Assembly (NCBI RefSeq): GCF_014451325.2 | Contig: NZ_JACSCH020000006.1 | Coordinates: 186,001-250,000, forward strand | Direction of reading: 5' to 3' | From: Streptomyces sp. CB02980 | GTDB lineage: Bacteria; Actinomycetota; Actinomycetes; Streptomycetales; Streptomycetaceae | DNA length: 64,000 bases | Part shown: piece after piece, positions 32,834 to 42,033 of the stretch | Numbering within the stretch: position 1 is the stretch's first letter | Layout of the letters: each line of letters opens with the position of its first letter | Position numbers and translations under genes: made by a program | Notes under the pieces: model-generated | Database searches by the model: none | The model's input: only the letters and a program-made list of their open reading frames with translations | What the model was told of the DNA's origin: nothing

Positions 32834-35800
32834 CGTGCACTCCCTTGGACGAGTCGGTCGTGGCGCTCCGCCGCCGCGGGGGCGGACGGGGTGGTACGGG
32901 TGGTGGCGCCCTGCCGGTAGGCGTCCCAGAGGCGGCGGTACGGCCCCTGGCCCGCGAGGAGCTGGGCGTGCGTGCCGCTCTCCACGACGGTGCCCGCCTC
33001 CAGGACGACGACCCGGTCGGCGCGGGCGGCCGTGGTGAGCCGGTGCGCGACGACGAGCGTCGTACGCCGGCGGCTCAGCGCATCGACGGCGGCGGCCACG
33101 CGCCGCTCGGTGGCGAGGTCCAGCGAGGCGGTCGCCTCGTCGAGGAGCAGGACGTCGGGGTCGATGAGTTCCGCCCGGGCGAGGGCGAGCAGCTGGCGCT
33201 GCCCGGCCGAGAGGCCGTGGCCCCGCTCCCCCACCGGGGTCAGATAGCCGGCCGGCAGGGCGGCCACCGTGTCGTGGGCGCCGACCGCCCTGGCGGCGGC
33301 CTCCACCTCGGCGTCGGTGGCGTCCGGGCGGCCGTAGGCGATGGCGTCGCGGACGGTGACGCCGAACAGGTGCGGCTCCTGCGGAACGATGCCGAGCCTG
33401 CGGCGGTAGCCGGTCAGGTCGAGCTCGCGCAGGTCGTGCCCGTCCACCCGGACGGCTCCGGCCACCGGGTCGTAGAACCGGGCGAGGAGCTTGACGACGG
33501 TGGACTTGCCCGCGCCGGTGGTGCCCACGAGAGCGACGGTCTCGCCGGGCGCGACCCGCAGCCGGACGCCGTGGAGCACGTCCCGCTCCCGGCCGCCCGC
33601 GTAGTGGAACGACACGTCGTCGAACTCGATCTCGCCGCGCAGCGAGGTCACCCGGCGCGGCGCCGCCGCCAGGGGCGTGGCGACGGGGGTGCGCATCAGG
33701 CCGCGCAGCCGGCTCATCCCGACGACCGCCTGCTGGTAGCCGTCGAAGACCTGGGAGAGCTGCTGGATGGGCGAGAAGAAGAGTTCGACGTAGAGCAGGA
33801 AGGCGATCAGCGTCCCCGCCGTCAGCTCCCCGGAGCGCACCTGCCCCACGCCGACGGCGAGGACCGCGGCGGTGGAGAGCGTGCCGAGGAACTCCACGAA
33901 GGGGAAGAAGGTGCCCATGTAGCGCTGGGCGCGCAGCCGCGAGTCGCGGAACGACCAGGCGAGGGCGGCGAAGTGGGCGGCGTTGTGCCCCTCGCGCCGG
34001 AACGCCTGGGTGACGCGCAGCATGCCCACGTTCTCCTGGAGGCAGGCGTTGACCGTACTGATCCGTTCCCGGGCCTCCAGGTAGGCGGGGACCGAGTAGT
34101 GCCGGAACACGGCGGTCGCGCCGATGAGCAGCGGCAGCGCGGCGAGCAGGACGAGCGCGAGGCCGGCGTCGATGACGAGGAGCGCGGCCAGGACGCCGAG
34201 GACGGTGAGGAGGCTGACGACCGCGGTGATCAGCCCGGTCTGGAGGAAGTTGGACAGGGCGTCCACGTCGGTGGTCATCCGGGTCATGATGCGGCCGCCG
34301 GGCTCCCCCTCGTAGTAGTCGAGGCCGAGCCGCTGCAGCTGGGCGTAGGTCTTGATCCGCAGGGTGTAGAGGAGCCGCTCGCCGGTGCGTCCGGTGGTGC
34401 GGACCTGGGCGACGCCGACGAGCCAGTTCAGGCCGACGACGAGGGCGGCCGTGGCCGAGGCCGCGAGGAGGACTCCCCGGGCCTGGTGGGCGACGCCGCC
34501 GTCCACCCCGTGGCGTACGAGGACGGGCACGGCGATCTGCGCGAGGGCGTCCACGGCGACCAGGAGCAGGCCGGCGAGGAGCGGCAGCCGGAACGGCTTC
34601 AGGAGGGTGCCGAGATGGAACCGGGGGTCGGCTGAGACCGCCTGCTCCAGCGGCACCCGGGGGTCGTCCTCGGGCAGCGGGAGCCGTTCGAGGGCAGCGA
34701 GGAGTTCGGGGGTCGGCGGTGCGGAGCCGAGGACACCTCCCCCCGGTCCGCCGCGGCCCGGCCCGGCGGTGGCCGCGGCCTCGGCGAGCGCGTTGGCGGC
34801 CCGTACGGCCGTGGGCTCGTCGTGGACGCGCCCGGAGTCCGCGGGGCGCCGCCACAGCTCCTCGGTGACGCCCCGCGCCGGGGCCGGGGCCTCCTCCTGC
34901 CGCCCCTCCTCCCCGTCGGCGGCCAGGAGCGAGCGGAACAGGGCCGAGCGGGAGCGCAGTTCGTCCAGGGTGCCGGTGTCCACGATCCGGCCGCCGTCCA
35001 TGAGCGCGATCCGGTCGGCCAGTTCCAGCGTCGATTCTCGGTGGGCGACGAGCACGGTGGTGCACCGGCGCCCGGCCTCGCGCAGGGACGCGTGGATGTC
35101 GGCCTCGACGCGGGCGTCGATCGCGGAGGTGGCGTCGTCGAGCACCAGGACCGCGGGGTCGCCGAGCAGGGCGCGGGCGAGGGCGATCCGCTGGCGCTGG
35201 CCGCCGGAGAGCGTGAGCCCCTGCTCCCCCACGAGGGTGTCGTAGCCGTCGGGCAGCCGCTCGACGAACTCGTCGGCGCACGCGAGGCGGGCGGCCGCCC
35301 GGATCTCCTCGTCACGGGCGTCCGGGCGGCCGTACGCGATGTTGGCCCGCACGGTGTCGGAGAGCAGCAGGCTCTCCTCGAAGACGAAGCCGATACGGGA
35401 GCGCAGACCGGCCAGGGTGAGGTCGCGGACGTCGTGCCCGCCGACCCGGACCGTGCCCGCCGCCGTGTCGTAGAAGCGGGGCAGCAGGGCGACGGCGGTG
35501 GACTTGCCGCAGCCCGCGGGGCCGATGAGCGCGAGCGTCTCCCCCGGGCGCACGTCCAGGCCGAAGCCGCGCAGCAGGGGCTCGCCGGCCCCGTGGGCGA
35601 AGGTCACGTCGTCCCAGGCGAGCGCGGGGAGGCCGGCCGGGTCGTCGGTGGGGTCGGTGGGGGCGATGCGGTCGGTGGGGTCCGTGCGGTCGATGCGGTC
35701 GGTGGGGTCGGTGCGGTCGGTGGGCGGGACGTCTCCCGACGGGTCTCCCGCCGTCGGCGGGTCGGTGATCCCCGGCTCCTCGTCGATCACCTCGAAGACG

Positions 35801-36846
35801 CGCTCCGCCCCCGCCCGCGCCTGCTGCCAGACGGTGAGCAGGGTCGCGACCTGACGGACCGGGGTGACGAACGAGCCGAGGTACGCGGTGAAGGCGAGGA
35901 AGGTGCCCAGCGAGACCCGGCCGTCGAGCGCCAGCCAGCCGCCGAGGACCAGGACCGCCACCTGCCCGAGCGCGGGCACGGCCTGGAGGGCCGGGTTGTA
36001 GCGGCTGGTGAAGGCGACGACGCGCAGCCGCGAGGAGAACAGTCCCCGGACCCGGCGTTCGAGTCCCTCCAGTTCGCGCCGCTCCTGGCCGAAGCCCTTG
36101 ACGATGCGGACCCCGGTGACCGTGGCCTCGACGGCGGAGGCGACCTCGGCCGCCTCCTGCTGGGCGTGCCAGTTGGCGGGGAAGAGGGTGCGCCGCCCGC
36201 GCAGCGCGATCAGCCACAGGAGCGGGCCGACGACCAGGGCGACGACGGTGAGCAGAGGCGAGAGCCAGGCCATGAAGACCAGCGAGACGCAGAACATCAG
36301 GGCGTTGCCGGTCATGTTGGGCAGGAACTGCAGCAGGGTCTGGATCAGGGTGATGTCGGAGATGGAGCGGCTCACCACCTGGCCGGTGCGCAGGTCGTCC
36401 TGTTGCGCGCCGTCGAGCCGGAGGAGCGCGGCGAAGGCGTCGTTGCGCAGGTCGTACTGGACGCCGAGGGAGAGCCGGCCCGAGCAGTAGCGGCGGACGA
36501 AGCTCCCGCCGAAGCGCACCGCGCCGATGCCGGTGAGCAGCAGGATCCAGGGGGCCAGGGAGGTGGTGGTGGAGCCGGCGACGCCGTCGACGACGTGGCG
36601 GAGGACGAGGGGCAGCGAGGCGGTGGCGACGGCGGCGACGGCCGCGGCGCCGAAGGCGAGCAGGAGGTCGGTGCGGCGGCGGAGCGCGTACCCGCCGAGG
36701 CGGCGCGCCCAGCCGGGCCGCACCGCCGCTGCGGGCCCGCCCCCGGCCGCCCCGGCCGCCTCGGCCGCCGGGGGCGGTGCGGGCTCCGCGGCGGACGGGG
36801 ACCGTACGGCGGACGGGGCGGCCTTGCCGGGGGGACAGTCGCTCAC
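32830..36846 (-). CDS. Fused double ABC exporter (TMD-NBD-TMD-NBD)
   Basis: A 1338-residue protein with two complete exporter halves. Half 1 has six helices (about residues 55-330), Walker A GPAGCGKST near 445, signature LSGGQRQ and Walker B VLVLDDATSAID near 567. Half 2 has helices at about 740-1030, Walker A GTTGAGKST near 1111, signature LSAGQRQ and Walker B VLLLDEATASLD near 1234. The first Walker B has Asp in place of the catalytic Glu, as in heterodimeric exporters with one degenerate ATP site. A TDP/TDR-rich repeat (about residues 370-397) joins helix bundle and NBD1. GTG 36846 overlaps the upstream gene by 4 bases. The substrate is unknown. Confidence 0.86.
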   Translation of the reverse strand: MSDCPPGKAAPSAVRSPSAAEPAPPPAAEAAGAAGGGPAAAVRPGWARRLGGYALRRRTDLLLAFGAAAVAAVATASLPLVLRHVVDGVAGSTTTSLAPWILLLTGIGAVRFGGSFVRRYCSGRLSLGVQYDLRNDAFAALLRLDGAQQDDLRTGQVVSRSISDITLIQTLLQFLPNMTGNALMFCVSLVFMAWLSPLLTVVALVVGPLLWLIALRGRRTLFPANWHAQQEAAEVASAVEATVTGVRIVKGFGQERRELEGLERRVRGLFSSRLRVVAFTSRYNPALQAVPALGQVAVLVLGGWLALDGRVSLGTFLAFTAYLGSFVTPVRQVATLLTVWQQARAGAERVFEVIDEEPGITDPPTAGDPSGDVPPTDRTDPTDRIDRTDPTDRIAPTDPTDDPAGLPALAWDDVTFAHGAGEPLLRGFGLDVRPGETLALIGPAGCGKSTAVALLPRFYDTAAGTVRVGGHDVRDLTLAGLRSRIGFVFEESLLLSDTVRANIAYGRPDARDEEIRAAARLACADEFVERLPDGYDTLVGEQGLTLSGGQRQRIALARALLGDPAVLVLDDATSAIDARVEADIHASLREAGRRCTTVLVAHRESTLELADRIALMDGGRIVDTGTLDELRSRSALFRSLLAADGEEGRQEEAPAPARGVTEELWRRPADSGRVHDEPTAVRAANALAEAAATAGPGRGGPGGGVLGSAPPTPELLAALERLPLPEDDPRVPLEQAVSADPRFHLGTLLKPFRLPLLAGLLLVAVDALAQIAVPVLVRHGVDGGVAHQARGVLLAASATAALVVGLNWLVGVAQVRTTGRTGERLLYTLRIKTYAQLQRLGLDYYEGEPGGRIMTRMTTDVDALSNFLQTGLITAVVSLLTVLGVLAALLVIDAGLALVLLAALPLLIGATAVFRHYSVPAYLEARERISTVNACLQENVGMLRVTQAFRREGHNAAHFAALAWSFRDSRLRAQRYMGTFFPFVEFLGTLSTAAVLAVGVGQVRSGELTAGTLIAFLLYVELFFSPIQQLSQVFDGYQQAVVGMSRLRGLMRTPVATPLAAAPRRVTSLRGEIEFDDVSFHYAGGRERDVLHGVRLRVAPGETVALVGTTGAGKSTVVKLLARFYDPVAGAVRVDGHDLRELDLTGYRRRLGIVPQEPHLFGVTVRDAIAYGRPDATDAEVEAAARAVGAHDTVAALPAGYLTPVGERGHGLSAGQRQLLALARAELIDPDVLLLDEATASLDLATERRVAAAVDALSRRRTTLVVAHRLTTAARADRVVVLEAGTVVESGTHAQLLAGQGPYRRLWDAYRQGATTRTTPSAPAAAERHDRLVQGSAR

Positions 36847-38252
36847 CGGGTCTCGACCAGACCGGTGCCGAGGTGACCGCCGGGCGTCTCGGCGCCCTCG
36901 GTCCCGGCGCCGTCGAACAGCCGGTTGGCGGGCCGGGGAAGGCCGTAGTGGTCCCGCAGGGTGGTGCCGGTGTACTCGGTACGGAACAGGCCGCGTTCCT
37001 GGAGCAGCGGCACCACCCGGTCGACGAAGGCTTCGAGGCCCGAGGGCAGGACGGCCGGCATGATGTTGAAGCCGTCGGCCGCGCCGCTGACGTACCAGTG
37101 CTCGATGGTGTCGGCGATCTGCTCGGGCGTCCCGGCGAACGTCCGGTGCCCGCGGCCGCCGCCGAGGCGTCCGATCAGCCGGCGCACGGTGAGCCGTTCG
37201 CGACGGGCCAGCTCCACGATCAGCGTGTAGCGGCTCTTCGCGCCCTCGATGTCGTCCTCGGTCGGGATGTCCGCGGGCAGTTCGGCGTCCAGGTCGAGAT
37301 CCTCGGGCGCGATCTTCAGCCGCAGCGCCAGCTGGCGCTTGGCGTACTCCGGCACGATGAGCCGGTCGAGTTCGGCGTCCAGCTCGCGGGCCTCTGCCTC
37401 GGTGTCGCCGATGACGGGGACGATGCCGGGGAGGATCTTGATGCCGTCGGGGTCGCGGCCGAGCGCGAGCGCCCGCTGCTTGACGTCCTTGTAGAAGGCG
37501 ATGCCCTCCTCCAGGGTCTGCTGGGCCGTGAACACCGCCTCTGCGTAGCGGGCCGCGAAGTCCTTGCCGTCCTCGCTCGACCCGGCCTGCACCAGGAGCG
37601 GGTAGCCCTGCGGGGAGCGCTCGACGTTCAGCGGCCCCTCCACCCGGAAGAACTCGCCCCGGTGGCCGATGCGCCGGACCCGGTCGGCGCGGGCGTGGAT
37701 GCCGCCCTCCTTGTCCGCGACCACCGCGTCGTCGGCCCAGCTGTCCCACAGCTTGGTGGCCACGTCGACGAACTCGGCCGCGCGCCGGTAGCGCTCGCGG
37801 TGCAGCGGGGTGTCGTCGAGGCCGAAGTTGCGGGCCGCGTCCGCTCCGGCGGTGGTGACGATGTTCCAGCCGGCCCTCCCGTTCGACACGTGGTCGAGCG
37901 AGTTGAAGCGGCGGGCCAGGTTGAAGGGTTCGTTGTAGCTGGTGGAGGCGGTCGCGATCAGCCCGATGTGCGAGGTGACGGCGGCCAGGGCGGTGAGGAG
38001 CACGGTCGGCTCCAGCTTGCTGACGGGCCGGCGCCCGGGGTCGCCCTGCTGGACGGGGCTGTCCGCGAGGAAGACCGAGTCGAGCAGGCCGCGTTCGGCG
38101 ATGCGGGCGAGGTTCTGGTAGTGCGCGATGCCGGTGCCGCCGTCGGCGGGGCTCTCGGGGAGGCGCCAGGCCGCCTCGTGGTGGCCGACCGACATGAGGA
38201 AGGCGTTGAGGTGGAGGGGCTTGCGGGCGGGGCGGTCAGACGTGTGCGGCAT
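36843..38252 (-). CDS. FMN-dependent monooxygenase of the NtaA/SnaA/DszA/SoxA family
   Basis: A 469-residue class C flavin monooxygenase of the luciferase-like superfamily. The N terminus reads KPLHLNAFLMSVGHHEAAWRLPES. TSYNEPFNLARRFNSLDHVSNGRAGWNIVTT is the family landmark and SPQGYPLLVQAGSSEDGKDFAARYAEAVF follows. Members use FMNH2 from a separate reductase to oxidise sulfur compounds, such as dibenzothiophene sulfone, or chelators such as NTA. The reductase and an SsuABC-type importer in the same operon favour an organosulfur substrate. Overlaps: 4 bases with the exporter gene and 17 bases with the ATPase gene. Confidence 0.88.
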   Translation of the reverse strand: MPHTSDRPARKPLHLNAFLMSVGHHEAAWRLPESPADGGTGIAHYQNLARIAERGLLDSVFLADSPVQQGDPGRRPVSKLEPTVLLTALAAVTSHIGLIATASTSYNEPFNLARRFNSLDHVSNGRAGWNIVTTAGADAARNFGLDDTPLHRERYRRAAEFVDVATKLWDSWADDAVVADKEGGIHARADRVRRIGHRGEFFRVEGPLNVERSPQGYPLLVQAGSSEDGKDFAARYAEAVFTAQQTLEEGIAFYKDVKQRALALGRDPDGIKILPGIVPVIGDTEAEARELDAELDRLIVPEYAKRQLALRLKIAPEDLDLDAELPADIPTEDDIEGAKSRYTLIVELARRERLTVRRLIGRLGGGRGHRTFAGTPEQIADTIEHWYVSGAADGFNIMPAVLPSGLEAFVDRVVPLLQERGLFRTEYTGTTLRDHYGLPRPANRLFDGAGTEGAETPGGHLGTGLVETR

Positions 38253-39168
38253 GGGAGTGGTCCTCCGGGCGGGGTGCGGGGGCGAACGGTGCGGAGTGCA
38301 CGCCGAGCGCGGCGAGCAGGGCGTCGCGGTACTGCTGGAAGCGCGGGTCGCGCCGGTCGCGCGGGGTGGGGAGGTCGATGGCGAGGTCGACGGAGATCTC
38401 CCCCTCGTCGAGGACGAGGACGCGGTCGGCGAGTTCGACGGCCTCGTCGACGTCGTGGGTGACGAGGAGGACCGCGGGGCGGTGGCGTTCGTACAGTTCG
38501 CGGAGCAGGTCGTGCATCTTGATCCGGGTCAGTGCGTCGAGCGCGCCGAACGGCTCGTCGGCGAGCAGCAGTTCGGGATCGCGTACGAGGGCGCGGGCGA
38601 GCGCGGCCCGCTGCTGTTCGCCGCCGGACAGCTCGTGCGGCCAGGACCGCTCCCGGCCGGCGAGGCCCACCTCGGCGAGTGCGGTCAGACCGCGTTCACG
38701 GGCGCCGGGCCCGCGCAGTCCCAGGGTCACGTTGTCGAGGACCCGCAGCCACGGCAGCAGCCGGGAGTCCTGGAAGGAGAGCGAGACCCGCTCGGGGACG
38801 AGCAGCTCTCCCGAGCCCTCGACGTCGTGGTCGAGGCCGGCCACGGCGCGCAGGAGCGTGGACTTACCGGAGCCGCTGCGGCCGAGGAGGGCGGTGAACT
38901 CCCCCGCCGCCAGGGCGAGATCGATCTCCTTGAGGACGACCCGGTCGCCGAAGCGGCGGACCAGGCGCCCGGCCCGTACGGCGGGGGGTGCGTCGGGGTC
39001 CTGCGGACGGGGATCCCCCGGGGTGAGGGCCTGAGGACGGGGGGCCCGCGGATCGGGGGCTCCCGGATCGAGGCCCGGCCGGCTGCCGGCCGGGCCGTCG
39101 GGGACGGTCTCGGCCTCCCCGGGGCGCGGGTCGTGGTCCTTCGTCAGCCCGCCAGCGTGCGTCGCCAT
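38236..39168 (-). CDS. SsuB-like sulfonate ABC transporter ATPase
   Basis: A 310-residue nucleotide-binding subunit. Residues 1-65 are a Pro/Asp-rich extension. Walker A GRSGSGKST lies at about 93-101, Q-loop SFQDSRLLPWL follows, then signature ELSGGEQQR and Walker B LLLADEPFGALD. The PWLRVLDNV and DVDEAVELADRV segments match the SsuB/TauB importer class for sulfonates, taurine or nitrate. It overlaps the permease and monooxygenase genes by 25 and 17 bases, which implies translational coupling. Confidence 0.87.
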   Translation of the reverse strand: MATHAGGLTKDHDPRPGEAETVPDGPAGSRPGLDPGAPDPRAPRPQALTPGDPRPQDPDAPPAVRAGRLVRRFGDRVVLKEIDLALAAGEFTALLGRSGSGKSTLLRAVAGLDHDVEGSGELLVPERVSLSFQDSRLLPWLRVLDNVTLGLRGPGARERGLTALAEVGLAGRERSWPHELSGGEQQRAALARALVRDPELLLADEPFGALDALTRIKMHDLLRELYERHRPAVLLVTHDVDEAVELADRVLVLDEGEISVDLAIDLPTPRDRRDPRFQQYRDALLAALGVHSAPFAPAPRPEDHSHAAHV

Positions 39169-40073
39169 GACAGGGCCCTCCTCTCGACGGCGCGGACGAG
39201 GGCGTCGGAGGCGAACCCGAAGGTGCCGTAGGCCACCAGGCCGACGATGATCACGTCCGACTGGGCGTACTGCTGGGCCTGGAACATCATGTAGCCGATG
39301 CCACTGGTGGCGTTGACCTGCTCGACCACGATCAGTCCCAGCCAGGACGAGGTGACGCCGAGCCGGAGCCCCACGAAGAAGCCGGGCAGGGAGCCGGGCA
39401 GGACCACCTTGCGCAGGAACTGCCGTCGGCGCAGCTCCAGCACCTCGGCGAGCTCCACATGACGGCTGTCGATGCTGGTCAGCGAGGCGTAGGTGTTGAT
39501 GTAGACGATCACGGCGACACCGAGGGCGATGACGGTGATCTTCATCTGCTCGCCGATGCCGAGCCAGAGGATCAGCAGCGGCAGCATCGCGAGGGACGGA
39601 ATGGCCCGCTTGATCTGGAGGGGCCCGTCGACGAGGTACTCGCCGGTGCGGCTGAGTCCGGCGACCACGGCGAGCAGCACACCCGAGGCGACCCCGAGCA
39701 GCAGACCGAGCCCGGCGCGCTGCAGGGAGACCAGCACGTTGCCCTGGAGCCGCCCGTCGGCGATCAGCTCGCCGGCCGTGGAGACGACCGCGCCGGGGCC
39801 GGAGAGGATGCGCGGGTCGAGATAGCCGGCCGCCGAGGCGGCCCACCAGAGGGCGACCACGAGCACGGGGCCGAGGAGCCGCCCGAAGGGCACGCTCCGG
39901 CCGGGGCCGAGGCGCCGCCGCCGCTGGACGCCGGAGCGGGACACCGGGACGGTGGCGGGGGGCGCGAGGGCCGGCTTCCGGGCCTCGGAGGGCTTCGTGC
40001 CGTCCGGCTTCCGCGGCGGGGCCGGTACGCCGGCCGGGACGCGGGTGCGGACATCGGTCAGGGAGTCGCTCAT
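39144..40073 (-). CDS. SsuC-like sulfonate ABC transporter permease
   Basis: A 309-residue permease with six predicted helices. The first 60 residues are a charged, Pro-rich cytoplasmic extension. The EAA loop region near the middle reads AEVLELRRRQFLRKVVLPGSLPGFFVGLRLGVTSSW, the SsuC/TauC pattern. It forms the import channel with the ATPase and binding protein next to it. Its start overlaps the binding-protein stop by 4 bases. Confidence 0.87.
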   Translation of the reverse strand: MSDSLTDVRTRVPAGVPAPPRKPDGTKPSEARKPALAPPATVPVSRSGVQRRRRLGPGRSVPFGRLLGPVLVVALWWAASAAGYLDPRILSGPGAVVSTAGELIADGRLQGNVLVSLQRAGLGLLLGVASGVLLAVVAGLSRTGEYLVDGPLQIKRAIPSLAMLPLLILWLGIGEQMKITVIALGVAVIVYINTYASLTSIDSRHVELAEVLELRRRQFLRKVVLPGSLPGFFVGLRLGVTSSWLGLIVVEQVNATSGIGYMMFQAQQYAQSDVIIVGLVAYGTFGFASDALVRAVERRALSWRRTLAG

Positions 40074-41143
40074 GATCCCTCCCGGTATGCGGCGGGTACG
40101 GCCCCGGAGGCGAGGCCCTCGAAACGCCGGTCGAACAGCGAGGCGGCGTCCACCTTCGGCACGAACCCGCCTTCGGCCAGCAGGTCGGCCGTCTCCTGCT
40201 CCCAGGCGATGGCCTTGTCCCAGGAGACGGGGAACTGCGGTTTGGCGAGCGAGGCGACGATGCGGCGGCCGTCGGCCTCCTTCACGCCCTGGTCCTTGAC
40301 GTAGTAGGCGTCGATCCAGCGGTCGGTGTTCTCCCACGCCCACACCACGCCCTGGGCCCACAGCGGGACGAAGGCACGGACGGCGGCGGCCTTCGCCGGG
40401 TCGTTCAGCACCTCGATCGGGGCCCAGAGGACGGTCAGCAGGTCGATGACGTCGGTGGGTACCCGGCGGGCGCCGTCCCCGGCGTACTGGCTCAGGTACT
40501 TGGTGAGCGTCGGCTCGCCGAGCGGCGCCGCGTCGACCTGCCTGGACTGGAGGGCGGTGAGGAACTGGGTGCTCGGCAGTTCGACGAGATCGACGTCGCC
40601 GTTGGCTATCCCGGCCTTCTTCAGGGCCCGCAGGACGACCACGCCCTGCGCCTGCCCCTGCGAGAAGGCGATCTTCTTGCCCCGGAAGTCCGCGACGCTC
40701 CGGACGGCCGAGCCCGGCGCGGTGGCGAAGACGTACGAGGGCTTCCTGCGCACCTGTACGGCGACGATGCGGGATTCCACGCCGATGGCCTCGGCCTGGA
40801 TCGGCGGAATTCCGGCATTGCTGGCCAGGTCGATGGAGCGCGCCCGGAATCCCTGGATGATGTCGGGTCCCGCGCTCAGATTGGGCCACTCGGAGACGGT
40901 GAAGGGGAGTTTCTTTCCGATGCCGGATTCGGCGAATTGAATGCGCGAACTGCGGACGGCGACGGTCAGCGAGGTACCGGCCGGCGGCGGCCCGGTGGGC
41001 AGCTCCTTCAGCGGTACGGAATGGGCGGCGTTACTGGTCTGGGGCGCGCATCCGGCGGCGGCGAGGACGGCGCCGGACGCGAGGGCGAGGAAGCCTCTCC
41101 GCCCGAGGGCGGGGGACGGTGGCGGGTGCGGGAAGGAGGGCAT
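40070..41143 (-). CDS. SsuA-like substrate-binding lipoprotein
   Basis: A 357-residue exported lipoprotein. RRGF near residue 15 with SGAVLAAAGC gives both a Tat-like twin arginine and a lipobox (Cys32). The mature part has the SsuA/TauA periplasmic-binding fold: LTVAVRSSRIQFAESGIGKKL at the start, DLASNAGIPPIQAEAIG, and ADFRGKKIAFSQGQAQGVVVLRALKKAG. It delivers an aliphatic sulfonate or similar anion to the permease. ATGA overlap with the permease gene; 39 bases after the flavin reductase gene. Confidence 0.87.
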   Translation of the reverse strand: MPSFPHPPPSPALGRRGFLALASGAVLAAAGCAPQTSNAAHSVPLKELPTGPPPAGTSLTVAVRSSRIQFAESGIGKKLPFTVSEWPNLSAGPDIIQGFRARSIDLASNAGIPPIQAEAIGVESRIVAVQVRRKPSYVFATAPGSAVRSVADFRGKKIAFSQGQAQGVVVLRALKKAGIANGDVDLVELPSTQFLTALQSRQVDAAPLGEPTLTKYLSQYAGDGARRVPTDVIDLLTVLWAPIEVLNDPAKAAAVRAFVPLWAQGVVWAWENTDRWIDAYYVKDQGVKEADGRRIVASLAKPQFPVSWDKAIAWEQETADLLAEGGFVPKVDAASLFDRRFEGLASGAVPAAYREGS

Positions 41144-41182
41144 CAGGGGAGTTCCTGTCGGGTGCGGTGCGCGGGCGGAGGG

Positions 41183-41686
41183 TCAGAGGGAGTGGTAGCC
41201 GCCGTCGTGGAAGAGCAGCGGGCGCCGGTTCGCGTCCTGCCAGGCGTCCACGACGCGGCCGATGACGATGCGGTGGTCGCCGGCGGGGACGAGCTGCTCG
41301 ATGTCGACGCGCAGCCAGCCGGTGACGCCGTCGAGGACCGGGTCGCCCTGGTCGAGCCGCCGCCATCCGGTGGGCCGGGCGAACCGGTCGATCCCGCTGG
41401 TGGCGAAGCGCCTGGCCAGGTCCTCCTGTTCGGCGCCGAGGAAGTTGACGACCGCGGACGTGGCGCGCCGGAGGTGCGGCCAGGAGGAGGAGCGGGTCGC
41501 GATGCCGAAGGAGAGGAGCGGCGGTTCGAGGGAGAGGGAGGTGAGCGAGGTGGCGGTGAAGCCGACGGGGCCGGATCCGGCGTCCGCGGTGACGACCACG
41601 ACGCCGGCCGGATAGGCGCGGAACGCCTGCTTGAAGAGGCCGGGTTCGAGACCGGCCGCGGGATGCGAGGACAAGGAGACAGTCAT
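41183..41686 (-). CDS. Flavin reductase, first gene of sulfonate-type operon
   Basis: A 167-residue flavin reductase-like FMN-binding protein. FRAYPAGVVVVTADAGSGPVGFTATSLTSLSLEPPLLSFGIATRSSSWPHL is the family signature; the C terminus GDHRIVIGRVVDAWQ...PLLFHDGGYHSL matches the HpaC/DszD-like group. It would supply FMNH2 to the monooxygenase five genes downstream. ATG 41686 is preceded by GGGGG and fits family length. A Cys-rich leader peptide lies 166 bases upstream. Confidence 0.87.
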   Translation of the reverse strand: MTVSLSSHPAAGLEPGLFKQAFRAYPAGVVVVTADAGSGPVGFTATSLTSLSLEPPLLSFGIATRSSSWPHLRRATSAVVNFLGAEQEDLARRFATSGIDRFARPTGWRRLDQGDPVLDGVTGWLRVDIEQLVPAGDHRIVIGRVVDAWQDANRRPLLFHDGGYHSL

Positions 41687-41852
41687 GTTTCCCCCGGGCG
41701 ACGGAGAAGGAGGACAGGGCGGAGGACGGCACGCCGAAGCCGGACGGGACGGCATGCGGGCACGGCGGTGGAAGGGCCGGAACGTCACGCGTACGGGAAA
41801 TGGCACGCGTGGAAAAGGAAAGCGGGACCGGGAGCCGGGAAAACCGCTCGGA

Positions 41853-41936
41853 TCAACAGGCGCGGCAGGGACGACAGGAACGACGGACGCGTGCCGAATG
41901 CGGCACGTGGCGTCGGGTCCTCTGCGGGCTGCTCAT
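41853..41936 (-). CDS. Cys-rich leader peptide before the sulfonate-type operon
   Basis: A 27-codon frame starts MSSPQRTRRHV and ends RRSCRPCRAC. Three of the last seven codons are Cys. GGGAAG lies 9 bases before the ATG. The RRHV segment recalls the RxHVDL motif of the actinobacterial leader peptides found before sulfur genes. Stalling at the Cys codons when cysteinyl-tRNA is scarce would be expected to raise downstream expression. The 347-base gap 41687-42033 contains this frame; 41937-42033 is relatively AT-rich and probably holds the promoter, and I see no U-tract terminator between the leader and the flavin reductase gene. Confidence 0.6.
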   Translation of the reverse strand: MSSPQRTRRHVPHSARVRRSCRPCRAC

Positions 41937-42033
41937 GAATACATCTTCCCGTTCGCGCTCCGAGCGGGTCAACAATGCAACTTTCTGAATTAAGTCGGTA
42001 TTCGCCGGGAGTACGAGCAGGGCGCCCCCGCCG

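Noticed and set aside
31793..35281. Apparent 1162-residue fusion ending in the aldo/keto reductase
   Set aside because: The part before residue 816 is an out-of-frame reading of the ABC exporter; the real start is ATG 32833, overlapping the exporter stop.
32830..37749. Apparent 1639-residue form of the ABC exporter
   Set aside because: The first 300 codons are a shadow of the monooxygenase gene; GTG 36846 overlaps that gene's stop by 4 bases and fits the exporter.
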